Of a DNA stretch of 64,000 nt, positions 35,020 through 46,839 are shown piece after piece; the stretch's first letter is position 1, and the number at the start of each line of letters is the position of its first letter. Under the pieces are notes generated by a model, which searched no databases, was not told the DNA's origin, and saw nothing but the letters and a program-made list of their open reading frames with translations. The stretch is from the NCBI RefSeq assembly GCF_002288925.2, contig NW_022098026.1, positions 19,001,597 through 19,065,596 on the forward strand. The letters run 5' to 3'. The stretch comes from Delphinapterus leucas. Taxonomy: Eukaryota > Chordata > Mammalia > Artiodactyla > Monodontidae. The translations under genes and the position numbers were made by a program.

Positions 35020-36303
35020 GTTTTATTCTTTTTTTTCTGGGATACTTTCATTTCATGCAGTCTGTGTGGTGGCCTTAGCTGGTAACATCTTAGCGAGAAT
35101 TCAGTAGTTCTCATTTCTGAACCCAGATACAGACCCTCTAAGGTTGTCTGGGTCATCCTGACGTCTGTACAGTCCCGTCACCCCCAGCCACCCTCCTGGA
35201 GATGGCATGAGGAGAATTTATCAGTTCTGCCTGAGAAAAAGGAAAAAAACTTCGTTCCCAAGTAGAGCCTGCCTTTCACTGATTCTGTTGCCCTTAGTGT
35301 TTCATGACGAAAGTGCAGTTGCTTCCAAAAGGCTTCCTAGTGGCACCTGAGTCTCCTTTCACTTGTGTCTGAGACCTTCTCAGGAACCAGCACCTTCTGA
35401 CACCAACACCTGCAACAGTGGCATGGGAATAGAGAGGCCTGCTGTGACCGCTCCCCCCTCACATGTGTTCTTTGTAGTTGTTTTTCCCTACTAATTCAAA
35501 GATGAATTCTTTGGCTTTGTCCCCACACTGTTCATTCATTTTCACAGTCCACAGAAGCCTAGGCTAAGATGCCACGCTCTGAAGGGATCAATGGGGACAT
35601 CACCAGGTGATGTTTCCTGCAGGATAAACAAGTCGGGCATTAAATCTGTTAATCCCAATTGTTGGCCACTTTCTCCAGCCTTGCCTCTGTGTGAGCAGAC
35701 CTGGACCACAGGCTTCTTATTTCCTTGGCAGCTCAGTGCGACTGAACAGGGAAAGAAAAGGAGCTGAGTAGGGAGTGCACAGCACACAGTCATCCTTCAG
35801 ATGGAGGAGTGTGTTGGGGGGCTGAGGGCATTAAAGGGCCAGTCATTCGTGCTTACAACTCTTTTAACGTTCTCAGTGTGCAAGCTCTGAACAGGGTTTA
35901 ATGAGTGCCCTCTTGCGACAGTTCCTAGAGAGAATCCCAAGAGATTATAGAAAGACTGTCCCTGCCTTCAAGAGAGCTAGTCTGGCTTCAGGGCCCCTGG
36001 CTGCTTTGCTATCTTGACTGGTCCTTCCAGGCTCCTCTTTCTACACTTCATGGGATCTCAGGACTTACCTAAGGCAGCAGTAAATTAATTTTAGAGTGAG
36101 AGATATTCGCTATTTTCAGAAGAGCTCAGAATTCAAAAGAGCTCAGAGCTCAGCCAAAGAATTCATCAGTGGAGGAATTCCGAAATGCACAACACTGCCA
36201 AAGATAACATTATAGCTTTTCAAGGAACACCCCAGAGGACCTGGGGCTGAAGTGTGAAAGGTTAATTAGGTAGGTGAGGCAACTAAGGCCATGAGGTTTC
36301 CTT
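35020..36303. other. Intron 3, unique DNA
   Basis: No recognised repeat or gene. Confidence 0.45.
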
Positions 36304-36319
36304 AGAGAAGCTTAGTTTA

Positions 36320-36636
36320 TTTTTTTATTTTATTTTTTATTTTTTTGGGGGGGCTTTCTTCTGTGTTGTTGCCTGCATTATCTCTGTCTCTTTTTTTTAT
36401 GGGGGTATAGTTGTTTTACAATGTTGTGTTAGTTTCTACTGTACAGTGAAGTAGAGTTCCCTGTGCCATATAGCAGGTTCTCGTTAGTTATCCATTTTAT
36501 ACATATTAGTTAGTGTATATATGTCAGTCCCAATCTCCCAATTCAGCCCACCCCCGATTTACCTCCTTGGTGTCCATACGTTTGTTTTCTACGTCTGTGT
36601 CTCTATTTCTGGCTTGCAAACAGGTTCATCTGTATA
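36320..36636 (-). mobile_element. L1 3' end insertion
   Basis: Antisense L1 terminus (GGGGGTATAGTTGTTTTACA, ATGTTGTGTTAGTTTCTACT) flanked by a perfect 16-bp duplication AGAGAAGCTTAGTTTA (36304-36319 and 36637-36652). Strongly 5'-truncated, only about 317 bp. Confidence 0.9.
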
Positions 36637-36914
36637 GAGAAGCTTAGTTTAGAGTGACTGCACAGGGGTTCTCAAGGTATGGTTCCCAGAGCCACACTGA
36701 CAATACATATCAAATCTGCAATTCTCGGGCTGGGGCCGGGCCATCTGTGCTTTAAGGAGGCCTCCAAGTGATCCTGATGAACCCTAAGGTTATAGAGTTG
36801 AGAGTGAATATTTCTGAGATTGTCTGATACCTTTGGAGGCTCAGAAACCATGCGGGGAAGCCATCTGTTTATGATTCCTACAGGAAGCCCAGCAATTGTA
36901 TGTTCCTGGGACCA

Positions 36915-37060
36915 TTACATAACTTTTCTGAGTCCCAGTTTCTTTCTCTGTAAAATGGAGATAGTAGTAGTGTCTACCTTACAGCGTTGTTGGCAAGAAT
37001 TAAATGAGATAATACACACAGCCTGGAGAACACTGTTTAGTAAATGGTAGTTATTTTTAT
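36915..37060 (+). mobile_element. MIR fragment
   Basis: CTGAGTCCCAGTTTCTTTCT, GTAAAATGGAGATAGTAGTA and AATTAAATGAGATAATACAC are diagnostic MIR-core phrases. Confidence 0.75.
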
Positions 37061-38571
37061 GATTTTTCAAGGTATGAGTCTATCCTTCAGCTTCAGAATT
37101 TAGGTCTGAGTTGTTCTGAGTAGTCTCTGTGGGAAGGCTTTATTATAGAGCAGATTTTTTTAAAAGCGCCTTTTTGTGTCCTCGGGGGATTGTTTTTGCC
37201 CTGGTTTGCTGCATCTCTTTACTCTGTGGAAGACGGACAGTTTATGTGCCCTAGTTTTATAGGGAGATTCATGCTCTTATTTGTCTTAGGGATTCCTACC
37301 TCCCTGACTAAATCACCTCCCCATGGAGGGGCTCCATGGAGACTCCATCTCTGATTCTCCCCCAGAAAGAAGCCATGATCCTTAAATTTGGGGGAATCCA
37401 TATAGGAGTACCGTCAACATGAATTTTTCCACATCATGAGTGACTGCAGCCTCAGGCCTTGTTTGAGAATTTAGAAAGCATGCTGTTCCACTAACCTGCT
37501 CACCCTCAACTTCTGCTGTTGTCATGGCAACGATAGTCCTGGGAGATGTGTGCATATCTTTATCAGGAAAAAAAAAAATAAGATCTGCAATCTGTGTGGG
37601 TGGAGCAGCTCCCTCCCGTCAGTATCCTCCACTCTCACCTTGCATCTCACAGCCCAGGAGTGCCAGCTTGCCTTAGTTGTGTCTAGTAGCCGAGGAAAGT
37701 AAGTCCTTGTGTAAGATACACTTTTACTTTCCGGGGGCGTGGAGCTCATCATGTCTGTTGGAGTTCTCTATGTAACTTATCTTGTGTGTTCTGACCTGGC
37801 CTGGAGGGAGGGAGGGAGGTGGTGTGAGAAGGGGAATTAGAATTCTCTACCCAGGAGAAGCCAGGAAGTTTAAGTCTCTGCTGGCTCCATCCGAGACTTT
37901 CTTCAACTCCTTCTTAGGAGAACACCCTGCACCTCTATTTTTAATGGTCATGTAAATAAAAAAACTAGAATGAAGAATTCCTGCTTTTCCTGAACTCAAA
38001 AGTTTCTGCTGAATAAATAGATTCTGAGATATTTCTTTCCCTCCACCCTGTATTCCCTGCACCTCTCTCATTTTTCCTACACCCATTCTTCCAGGTTCGG
38101 TAGCCCTGGGCAGGATACAGTCAGGGTTGGGGCCGTGATACATAGTAAAAGAATTTCTTCTATGTCAGAGACCCACAACAGATCATGTGCCTCCTGAAAA
38201 TCGAATCCCTTGTGCACTCAGACGCGTGCTCCTGGGCATACATTTTGGAGAGGAGAGTGTAGTGAGGAGAGAGGAGGGGCAGGAACTGTTCTCTTAGGCT
38301 GCAGTTTCCTTCAAATCCCACAGATGCAGAGAAGCAGCTAATGCAGGGTCAGGAAATGGAGATTCATTACAGTCCCTTTGGTTATCATTGATCCATCTAA
38401 TGAGCCACTGGAGCAGTACAGTCTGGCCCCTGCAAACTTCATCATGAGAAACAACTTCTGCGTATGTCTTAGGAAAATAATACACTTCATTCTTCTTTTG
38501 TTTGAGTGTTGCTTGGGACAGGAGAGTTTCTGAATAACCTTCCCTTCTAGCTTTCTCTACACACCGTCCTT
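37061..38571. other. Intron 3, unique DNA
   Basis: No recognised repeat or gene. Confidence 0.45.
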
Positions 38572-38586
38572 TGTAGCTGAATTTTT

Positions 38587-39397
38587 TTTGGGGGGGGGGG
38601 GAACAAAATTTTATTCCAAAATGCTGGAATAGATTTTCTTCTTAGTCCTTTTTTTTTTTTAAACATCTTTATTGGGGTATAATTGCTTTACAATGGTGTG
38701 TTAGTTTCTGCTTTATAACAAAATGAATCAGTTATACATATACATATGTTCCCATATCTCTTCCCTCTTGCGTCTCCCTCCCTCCCACCCTTCCTATCCC
38801 ACCCCTCCAGGCGGTCACAAAGCACCGAGCTGATCTCCCTGTGCTATGTGGCTGCTTCCCACTAGCTATCTACCTTACGTTTGGTAGTGTATATATGTCC
38901 ATGACTCTCTCTCGCTTTGTCACAGCTCACCCTTCCCCCTCCCCATATCCTCAAGTCCGTTCTCTAGTAGGTCTGTGTCTTTATTCCTGTCTTACCCCCT
39001 AGGTTCTTCATGACATTTTTTTTTCTTAAATTCCATATATATGTGTTAGCATACGGTATTTGTCTTTCTCTTTCTGACTTACTTCACTCTGTATGACAGA
39101 CTCTAGGTCTATCCACCTCATTACAAATAGCTCGATTTCATTTCTTTTTATGGTTGAGTAATATTCCGTTGTATGTATGTGCCACATCTTCTTTATCCCA
39201 TCTGTCGATGGACATTTAGATTTGGTTCATGTCCTAGCTATTGTAAATAGTGCTGCAATGAACACTGTGGTACATGACTCTTTTTGAATTATGGTTTTCT
39301 CAGGGTATATGCCCAGTAGTGGGATTGCTGGGTCATATGGTAGTTCTGTTTGTAGTTTTTTAAGGAACCTCCATACTGTTCTCCATAGTGGCTGTAC
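38587..39397 (-). mobile_element. L1 3' end with probable 3' transduction
   Basis: The L1 body is 38661-39397, antisense. Its 3' terminus has its own AATAAAG signal and a 12-nt tail at 38649-38660. Beyond the tail lie about 47 bp of non-L1 sequence with another AATAAA (minus strand, 38610-38615), a C12 run, and a second A-rich end. The whole unit is flanked by a perfect 15-bp duplication TGTAGCTGAATTTTT (38572-38586 and 39398-39412). This is the expected structure when L1 transcription runs past its own weak terminator. Confidence 0.8.
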
Positions 39398-39482
39398 TGT
39401 AGCTGAATTTTTAAGCCCCTTATCGAAAGGGAAATTCATGTTTCTGTTGGGGAGATCCTGGGGTCTCAAGGACCAAAGAAGG

Positions 39483-39500
39483 GTGTGTGTGTGTGTGTGT
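39483..39500 (+). repeat. (GT)9 microsatellite
   Basis: Short pure GT run. Confidence 0.9.
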
Positions 39501-41139
39501 CACCAACTCTGCTACCTGACTTGGCTCAAAGACGACAGGCCACCTGTATGTTTGAGAGCTTTGTGGGGAAGTGGAAGTGGGGGGTGAGGGTCAGCAGTTC
39601 ATTCTGTGGGAAAGAGTGCTTGGATTGTATAGAATTGGTGGGCTTGGAGTGCCTCCCTGGGAGGTGCTTGGACAAGAAAGACCTATTTATGGCCTGGGTT
39701 GAGGGCAGAGTGGTAGTGATAACTTGTGATGCCTTTAAGCTTTGCAGCTCCAGCAGGCGTTGCCCTCAGCCTCACTGATTCTAGTAAACTAGAAACGAGA
39801 GCTGGTCCCCAGCAACAGCAAGGATCTTTAATGACAAATATTTTCAGAGCAACTCAGTCCAGATTCCAAAAGAACTTGAAAAGTTCTTTTTCTCAGAGGC
39901 AGTTAGCTTTGCAGTTGAGAAGGTCATTGCCTAACCTGGAGAAACATATTCAGGTCAAGCACTGGCTGGAGACTAGGGGCCTCTAGGGGAGGGTCATAAG
40001 AGAGCTCAGTCAGTGCCAGGAGGCCTGGAAATGAGCCTGTGGGTTGGAGAGGAGCCTCTCTCTGCCTCAGCACTTGGAGCTTGTTACCCACAGTTATAGA
40101 AAGGACAGGGAGAAGAGATGGATACTGTTCCACTCTCATCTCAGTGAGACCAAGAGCTTCCTCAGCAGTACACTGCCTGGAAAGGTCTAACTCCAAGGCA
40201 GTGGGCTAGGTGAAGGATGGGAGAAGGCAGTCCTGAGGATGGCAGTACCAAAGGAAATAAAGAGAAAAAAAGGATGTTTTTGCATAGTTTTAAAATAGGA
40301 AATGAAGAGCTTTGTAGAAGTCAGACTCAAGAGGTTAACTACAGAAGGTTAGGGTGTGAAAAGGTAACTTTCAGGAACCAAATTTGCATCCACAAGACAA
40401 CAGGAATGATGGGAAGTTTACTGTTGCTAGAGTCGTGTCCCTGGGCTGCTGAATCCCAAGCAGAGTACCCTGAGCCTCCCGATTATAGCTACAATTGCAT
40501 GTGAAAAACAAGCAAACAAACTTTAAAAAGAAGGAAAGCCTGTCCTGTACAGAAAGTCTGAACAAACAAGTTTGTTGTTGATGGTCCAAGAAAGCCTGCC
40601 AGCTTGGGTTTACTTCCAACATTGGCTCAATCCCGTGTCCAGAGCTGTTGCTCTAGGTGACATCGTGGGCCAAGCTGAGTAGTGAGGTGACATTCCCCAA
40701 GTCACCTCTCTTATTTTCTTTGACTCTGCGTCGTAGATACTGTCTTACCCAAGCACACATATGTCATATGTCTGTTTCCATAGTCACCTGGTGTCACCCA
40801 AAGGTCTGTGACAAAGCTAGAAGCTTCAGCCAGTGTAAATGACTTATGTTAGATGCACACCAAGCTCCATGTCAGAGTTTTGGGGGGAGAAGGGCATCAC
40901 CAGATGTGTAAACAGCCCTGAGATGGATGCCCTTGAGCCTGTGAGGCTGGCTGTGTGTGTGATGATGAGCAAGGAATATTAGAAGTTAGCAGAAGTTCCC
41001 TTCTCTCAGCTAATGCCTATTAGTAGGGAGGTGTGTGTGTCAGTTGGAGGGTCTTTGTCGTTGAAGTTTCAAAGTTTTTGAATCCTGTGCTGTTGCCCCC
41101 CTGGGTTGTAGAAATAGTATTTTAGAACAAGAGAAAGGA
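39501..41139. other. Intron 3, unique DNA
   Basis: No recognised repeat or gene. Confidence 0.45.
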
Positions 41140-41400
41140 AGACTATATAATAGCTGTTATTTATGGAGAACTGTGATAAGGACTTTACATGTATTGCGTC
41201 CTTAAACAAGAGAGAAGTGATTATTATTCCCATGTTCTAGATTAGGAAAATTGAGGCTCACAGGAAGTAAATGACTTCCTTACAGTCATCCTTCCTTACA
41301 TCTAGTAGGTGTTTTTTGCTCACTATTATATTCCCAGTGTTGAGGCAGCTGTCTAGTACATGATGGTGCTTAATAAATATTTGTTGAACTCATCAGGGAA
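41140..41400. mobile_element. MIR (antisense) followed by L2-like tail
   Basis: 41140-41300 has antisense MIR phrases (GGACTTTACATGTATTG, ATTAGGAAAATTGAGGCTCA). 41310-41400 ends GATGGTGCTTAATAAATATT TGTTGAA, the typical L2 3' end in sense. Confidence 0.6.
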
Positions 41401-41579
41401 TAGCAATGGCTGAGGCTATATTTGAACCCATGTCTGCCTGCTGCTGAACCCTATGCATTTAAATAATACACTACTGTTACTTTGTCCCAATTGCCAGGTG
41501 AAGCGAATAGTTGGGTAACTAGGAGAAGACTATTCACTGTCTGAGCTCCAGGCTGACTGTAGGGGTCTATAGCACTTTC

Positions 41580-42060
41580 CCATTCCTGCTGCAATCAGTT
41601 TCCGCAAACCTTGTGACTTAAAGCAATACAGATTTATTATGTTACAGTGCTAGAGGTCAGAAGTACAAAATGGGTTTTACTGCTGGCTAAAACGTAGGTA
41701 GGTTCCTGCCACTACGTAACAAGGATCCACTTTCCTTCAGTTTCCAATAACATGTTCCTCATTTCCATCTGAGCCCTCCCTGGCAGCACCTTTAATGTCC
41801 ATATTTCTACAACAGTCTGTTCATGACACGTTAGGTATTCCCCAAGACAATATATGTTTTCTCTACCATACTCCTCACTTCTGAGTCCTCTCTGGCAGAG
41901 TCATTAATATCCATATTTCTACTAACAGTCTTTTCAAGGTAATCCAGGCAATTTCTTCATGCTCCTCAAAGCCCTCCAGTCTCTGCCCACTGCCCAATTC
42001 CAAAGCCACTTTTACATTTTTACTTATTTGTAACAGCAACACACCACTTCCAGATACCAA
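41580..42060 (-). mobile_element. Old LTR-like fragment
   Basis: The left end TTCCTGCTGCAATCAGTTTC, then GTGACTTAAAGCAATACAGA, TTTATTATGTTACAGTGCTA and GAGGTCAGAAGTACAAAATG, parallels the start of the next element. It appears to be an incomplete related copy. The family name is uncertain. Confidence 0.45.
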
Positions 42061-42065
42061 AATCT

Positions 42066-42870
42066 GTATTAGTTTCTAGGGCTGCCATAACGAATGACCA
42101 CGAACTGGGTGATTTAAAACAATACAAATGTATTACCTTATAGTTCTGGAAACCAGAAGTCCAAAATGGGTTTCGCTGGGTTAAAAATCAGCATGTTGGG
42201 GCTTCCCTGGTGGCACAGTGGTTAAGAATCCGCCTGCCAATGAGGGGGACACGGGTTTGAGCCCTGGTCCGGGAAGATCCCACATACCGCGCCCGTGCGC
42301 CACAACTACTGAGCCTGCGCTCTAGGGCCTGCGAGCCACAATTGCTGAGGCCCGCGTGCCTAGAGCCTGAGCTCTGCTACAAGAGAAGCCACCGCAGTGA
42401 GAAGCCTGCACACCACAACGAAGAGTAGCCCCCGCTCACTGCAACTAGAGAAAGCCCACGTGCAGCAACGAAGACCCACCCAAAAAGCAGCAAAAAAAAA
42501 AAAAAAAAATCAGTGTGTTGGAAGGGCTGCATTCCTTCTGGAGGCTCTAGGGGAGGACCTTTTTCCTTGTCTTCCAGCTCTCAGGCTGCCTTCATTTCTG
42601 GGCTTAGTGGCTCCTTGCTCCATCTTCAAAGCCAGCTACGCAGCATCTGCTAATCTCACTCTGACTCCCCTGCCTCCCTCTTTCCCTCGTAAGGACCCTT
42701 GCGATTACATTGGGCCCACCTAGATAATCCAGGATAATCACTCTAGCACAAGATCCTTAATTTAATCACATCTGCAAAGTCTTTTTTTACCATGTAACAT
42801 AACATATTCACAGGTTTCAGGAGTTAGGACCTGGGCATCTCTGGGGCACCATTATCCTGCCTACCTCAGA
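42066..42870 (-). mobile_element. Old MLT/MER-type LTR-like element, split by a SINE
   Basis: It starts TGTATTAGTTTCTAGGGCTG CCATAAC, typical of antisense mammalian-apparent-LTR repeats. It continues after the SINE (42510 onward) and ends GGGCACCATTATCCTGCCTA C. Family assignment by eye only. Confidence 0.55.
42199..42506 (+). mobile_element. CHR-1-type SINE, sense, nested in LTR-like element
   Basis: GGGCTTCCCTGGTGGCACAG head, then repeated GAGCCTGCG/GAGCCACAAT phrases and an A17 tail. The duplication is AAAAATCAGCATGTTG / AAAAATCAGTGTGTTG. Confidence 0.88.
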
Positions 42871-43151
42871 GTCATTTATGTGCAGGCAGCAGTGGCTGTG
42901 TGTGTCTGTGTGTAAATTTCAGTAGAGACGAAGGTAAAATAAGGTTCATATTAGGACCCTGAAGAGGGTGTAGTCAGTGTGGACTAGACTTTAAAAGCCT
43001 TTTAAAAGCTATTAATTGCCAGAAGTTTGCTGGAGACACATGCATCACCCGCTTTCTCTCCAGACCTTAGCTAATTAGGAATCGATGCATGGGGCCACCT
43101 GAGGAAATCAAAGTTCAGAGTCAGGCTTATTATTGGTAAAGAAGTTCTGGA

Positions 43152-43217
43152 GAATACCACAGGGCCTCTAGCAATGCAAGGGAAGAATACCACAGGGCCT
43201 CTAGCAATGCAAGGGAA
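43152..43217. repeat. 33-bp tandem duplication
   Basis: The unit that starts GAATACCACAGGGCCTCTAG occurs twice head to tail at 43152 and 43185 and is essentially identical. Confidence 0.95.
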
Positions 43218-43380
43218 GAAAATCAAGAATGGCAGACCTCTCCCTTAGTGAGGAAGGGGAACTGTCCTGGTTCGATTGGCTGAGCTAGAGCAGAGAAAGA
43301 GAATTAATTAGGTAAGAGGTATGTCATGAAAGAACAGTAACTGTTGATGCTAATTTGGCGCAGTCAGGAAACACAATCCA

Positions 43381-43551
43381 GGGAATTCCCTGGCAGTCCA
43401 GTGGTTAGGACTCCATGCTTCAAATGCAGGGGTGGGGGGGTGGGGGGGTGGGGAGCGGGTTTGATCCCTGGTCGCAGAACTAAGATCCCACATGCCGCGC
43501 GGCGCAACCAAAACACTAAATATTTTAAAATAAAATAAATAAATGAATAAA
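43381..43551 (+). mobile_element. Short tRNA-derived SINE with G-run expansion
   Basis: GGGAATTCCCTGGCAGTCCA head, GGGTTTGATCCCTGG B-box region and an A-rich (AAAT)n tail. A G/T-rich insertion of about 26 bp (43429-43454) sits between the two promoter boxes, where most copies have GGGGGACACGG. Confidence 0.88.
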
Positions 43552-44146
43552 GGGCATGGTAGCTAGCAAAAAAGTCAGTCACTATTTCTAAATCTCACTT
43601 TTCCTCAGGGATGCCTCCTGTGTCAGGGGCAGGGTGGTTGTAGGCCAATTCTGTGGATACACATGTATTCAGGATTTGTTTGTTTGTTTTTTAGGAGCAT
43701 TTTGCATAACATACCTCTTCTCACACTGGGTACCTCCTTGAGATCCTAACAGGCTAAGCACTTCCAAAGCCTGGAGCATCTCGGCACTCTCAGCAGCTCT
43801 GACTGGAGACTAAATCACCCTCTTGCCTCTGACAGTGACTAGCCATGAGACCCATGGAAGGTTCTCCTTGGAGGCCAGCATCCCCTAGAGGCTCCTTGTG
43901 TCACTAAAATGTCCATCCGACCGCCGTCCCTCAGTCTGCAGCCAGTGGGGTTGTGTTTAGTCAATGATCAGTGTCATGTCAATTTCCCTCTGTTGGACCG
44001 AGTATAAATTGATTCTAAGTATCTGCCTTGGGGAAATTTCTGTAGGGAAGATGAGCTTTTCAGTGTGCTCTCTCTAATTCTGGGCCTTAGAGATATAAAT
44101 TAGTTTCCTTGGTCTTTTCTCACTCAGGGTCACAACCTTGCCTCCA
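43552..44146. other. Intron 3, unique DNA
   Basis: No recognised repeat or gene. Confidence 0.45.
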
Positions 44147-44162
44147 AGATACTAGCCTTCTA

Positions 44163-44366
44163 TTTTTTTTTTTTGTGGTTCGCGGGCCTCTCACTGTTGT
44201 GGCCTCTTCCGTTGCGGAGCACAGGCTCTGGATGCGCAGGCTCAGCGGCCATGGCTCACGGGCACAGCCGCTCCGCGGCATGTGGGATCTTCCCGGACCG
44301 GGGCATGAACCCGTGTCCCCTGCATCGGCAGGCGGACTCTCAACCACTGCGCCACCAGGGAAGCCC
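44163..44366 (-). mobile_element. CHR-2 SINE, young copy
   Basis: Complete antisense copy with a perfect 16-bp duplication AGATACTAGCCTTCTA (44147-44162 and 44367-44382). It retains most CpG sites, suggesting a relatively recent insertion. Confidence 0.92.
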
Positions 44367-44502
44367 AGATACTAGCCTTCTAAATGGTTGTGATTTGAAG
44401 GGCACTAGGAAGATCATCACAAAACTCACCTAACAGGCAGGTCCCTAGAACTTTACCATTAACCACCACCACTAGAAGCATTCTCTTTTAAAATACCCCT
44501 TC

Positions 44503-44569
44503 ATTCATTCATTCATATCCTCTCTCTTCCTCCCTCCTTCCCTCTCCCTCTCCCTCTCTCTCACACGCA

Positions 44570-44601
<32 letters not shown>
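44503..44601. repeat. Compound microsatellite (ATTC)n-(CTCC/CTCT)n-(CA)n
   Basis: Successive simple-sequence tracts, ending in about 25 bp of pure CA. Confidence 0.9.
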
Positions 44602-44603
<2 letters not shown>

Positions 44604-44689
44604 GTATTAGACTATCCCATCCAAGGGTACTCTCCTTGGCTTGGCTTCAGTGTAGAATTTGGTTGGAACTTCCTATAGTCATTAAACAA

Positions 44690-45400
44690 ACATTTGTTAA
44701 GTACCTACTTATAGCCAGTCTTTGTTCTAGGTGATGCGAATACGATACTAAATATAACACAGTCCTGTCCTCATCATCTAGTGGGGGAGGCAGAAATGTA
44801 AAGAAATAAGGTGGAAATATTACAGTGTCAGGACCGTAATAGTGCCATGTATAGGCAGGTCCAATAAGGAAGCTTGTTGGTCCAGAATGGGACCCAGAGT
44901 CTATCTATGTTGTAATCCATGCAAACTCCATGTAAATATGGTCAGCTGGTTCATCTTTCCTGATAAGGACCTCTTTAATTGTTTTCACAGGGCCCAAACC
45001 CTCCCTCAGCAACCATGAATGTTAGATATTGTGGGAGCCCAGAAGATGGAATTGGGAATTTAGGGGACCAGATCAAAGAGTATGTGGCATTCAATACTGG
45101 GTATTGAAGGATGGTACATAGAATGCGGGAAGAAAGAGAGTTCCAGACAAAGGGAACAATACATGCGCGTGTGTGAGCCTTAAACCCAGAAGGCATATTC
45201 TGGGTGAACAGAATGAGTGCATTTGATGGGCCGGGTAAGGTGGAGGACTGTTGGGAAATGAGATCAGAAAGCTGGACTGGAGTCAGATTTTGTTGGCTTT
45301 AACAATCCTGCTAAAGAATTAGAACTTTCATTCGGTTGCTGGCAGTGGAGAGCCACCAGGTTTGTTTGTTTGTTTTTAAGAAAGGAGCCTCTATTGAGCC
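44690..45400 (+). repeat. Diverged ancient interspersed repeat (family unnamed)
   Basis: The phrase order is CATTTGTTAAGTACC, TCTTTGTTCTAGGTGATG, ATCTAGTGGGGGAGGCAG, GAGTTCCAGACAAAGGGAAC and TGGACTGGAGTCAG. The same order is seen in the copy at 54.16-55.7 kb. Confidence 0.45.
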
Positions 45401-45704
45401 TCCTTAGCTCTACTGAATCTGCAAAAATCATCCTGTAATGTGTCAAGACAAATTCATAAGCTATCAACCTAGTGTTTTCCTCCACCTAAATCAGGGATTA
45501 GAAATGTTGAGTGTCTAGAAATGTGGGACCAAGAGGGTGATGAATGCAGCATTTTTGTAAAAAGGCGTGGCCTTGGAAATGTTCTTAGGTAACTCTGCTG
45601 GACTTGGTTTGATCGTGTCTAAGAAAATGTGGAGCGTGAAGGGAAGGCTTGTTTAAACTTTGCCTGTGTTAGCTTTTTAAGGGAGGTAGCATGGCATTGC
45701 ACAG

Positions 45705-45850
45705 TGCCTCAGCTCCCTGTGGTACAGCTTCATCATTGTGCCTCAGATTTATTAATGTGTATAAAAGGAAAGACTGTAGGCTGCTCTAAGGATTAAGTGA
45801 GATGATGCCTGTGAAATGCTTAGCACAATGCTTAGCTCACGTTACTATTT
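45705..45850 (+). mobile_element. MIR fragment
   Basis: AAGGATTAAGTGAGATGATG and GAAATGCTTAGCACAATGCT are MIR-core phrases. Confidence 0.6.
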
Positions 45851-46567
45851 TCTCAGTTTAATACACCTGGCACTTAGCACAATACTTGGCACATAGTATA
45901 TAGGATTCACAACGTCTTTGCTAGATGAAATGGAATGGTCTTAGGGTGCACAGAGTCGTAGGGTGGTGGTGGTGGAGAGGGTTCTCCCCGACGACACTCA
46001 TTCTCCTGCCTTCCTCCCTGCAGTATTCTGACAGCACCTCCGTTTTACACCCTCAGTGCAGAGATATCACGGTTTGTCTAGAAATGGTTGCTCAAGGCTG
46101 CAAAGGGACACAGCAACGGAGAGCCTGGGATTGCTGCTAAATCTTAAGAAGAGCAGATTGTGACAAAGTACGGGGTGGGAGGGAAGACAGAGAAGAGAAA
46201 ATGTGAAAACCTAACGAAAACCAGACGCAGTGCTCTCACTGAGTGACATGGTGATGCCTCACCCAGTTTCAGGTGGGACAGGCAGGGTGAGACCACTGTG
46301 AAGAGTCACTGTCAGGTTGCGGCACTGAAGGAGGAGCCCGGCGGTGGGCTCTGGGGTCCAGGCAAGGCTGCTGCATGGGGCCTGGCACTTGGAAAATGCC
46401 CTGTTTGGTTTAATACTATGCTCTCACCGCCTTGAAGTTCTTAATCATTTTTTACAAGGGGCCCCCCATTTTCATTTTGTAGTGGACCCTGCAAATTATG
46501 TAGCTGGTCCTGGGTGCAGGCTACCTGGGGCAGTGACATTTTGCCTCAGCTAGTTTTTGAGCTAGTC
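45851..46567. other. Intron 3, mainly unique DNA
   Basis: No gene recognised. Confidence 0.4.
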
Positions 46568-46783
46568 TTTTTTTGTTTTTTGTTTTTTTTTTGCGGTATG
46601 CGGGCCTCTCACCGTTGTGGCCTCTCCCGTCGTGGAGCACAGGCTCTGGACGCGCAGGCTCAGCGGCCATGGCTCACGGACCCAGCCGCTCCACGGCATG
46701 TGGGATCCTCCCGGACCGGGGCACGAACCCGTGTCCCCTGCATCGGCAGGCGGACTCTCAACAACTGTGCCACCAGGGAAACC
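46568..46783 (-). mobile_element. CHR-2 SINE
   Basis: Complete antisense copy with T-rich left end and GCCACCAGGGAAACCC right end. It contains GATCCTCCCGGACCGGGGCA. Target duplication not clear. Confidence 0.88.
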
Positions 46784-46839
46784 CATAATTAATTAATTTA
46801 AAAAATGGGTAGCACCTTCCTCCCTTACTTCAGTCATCC

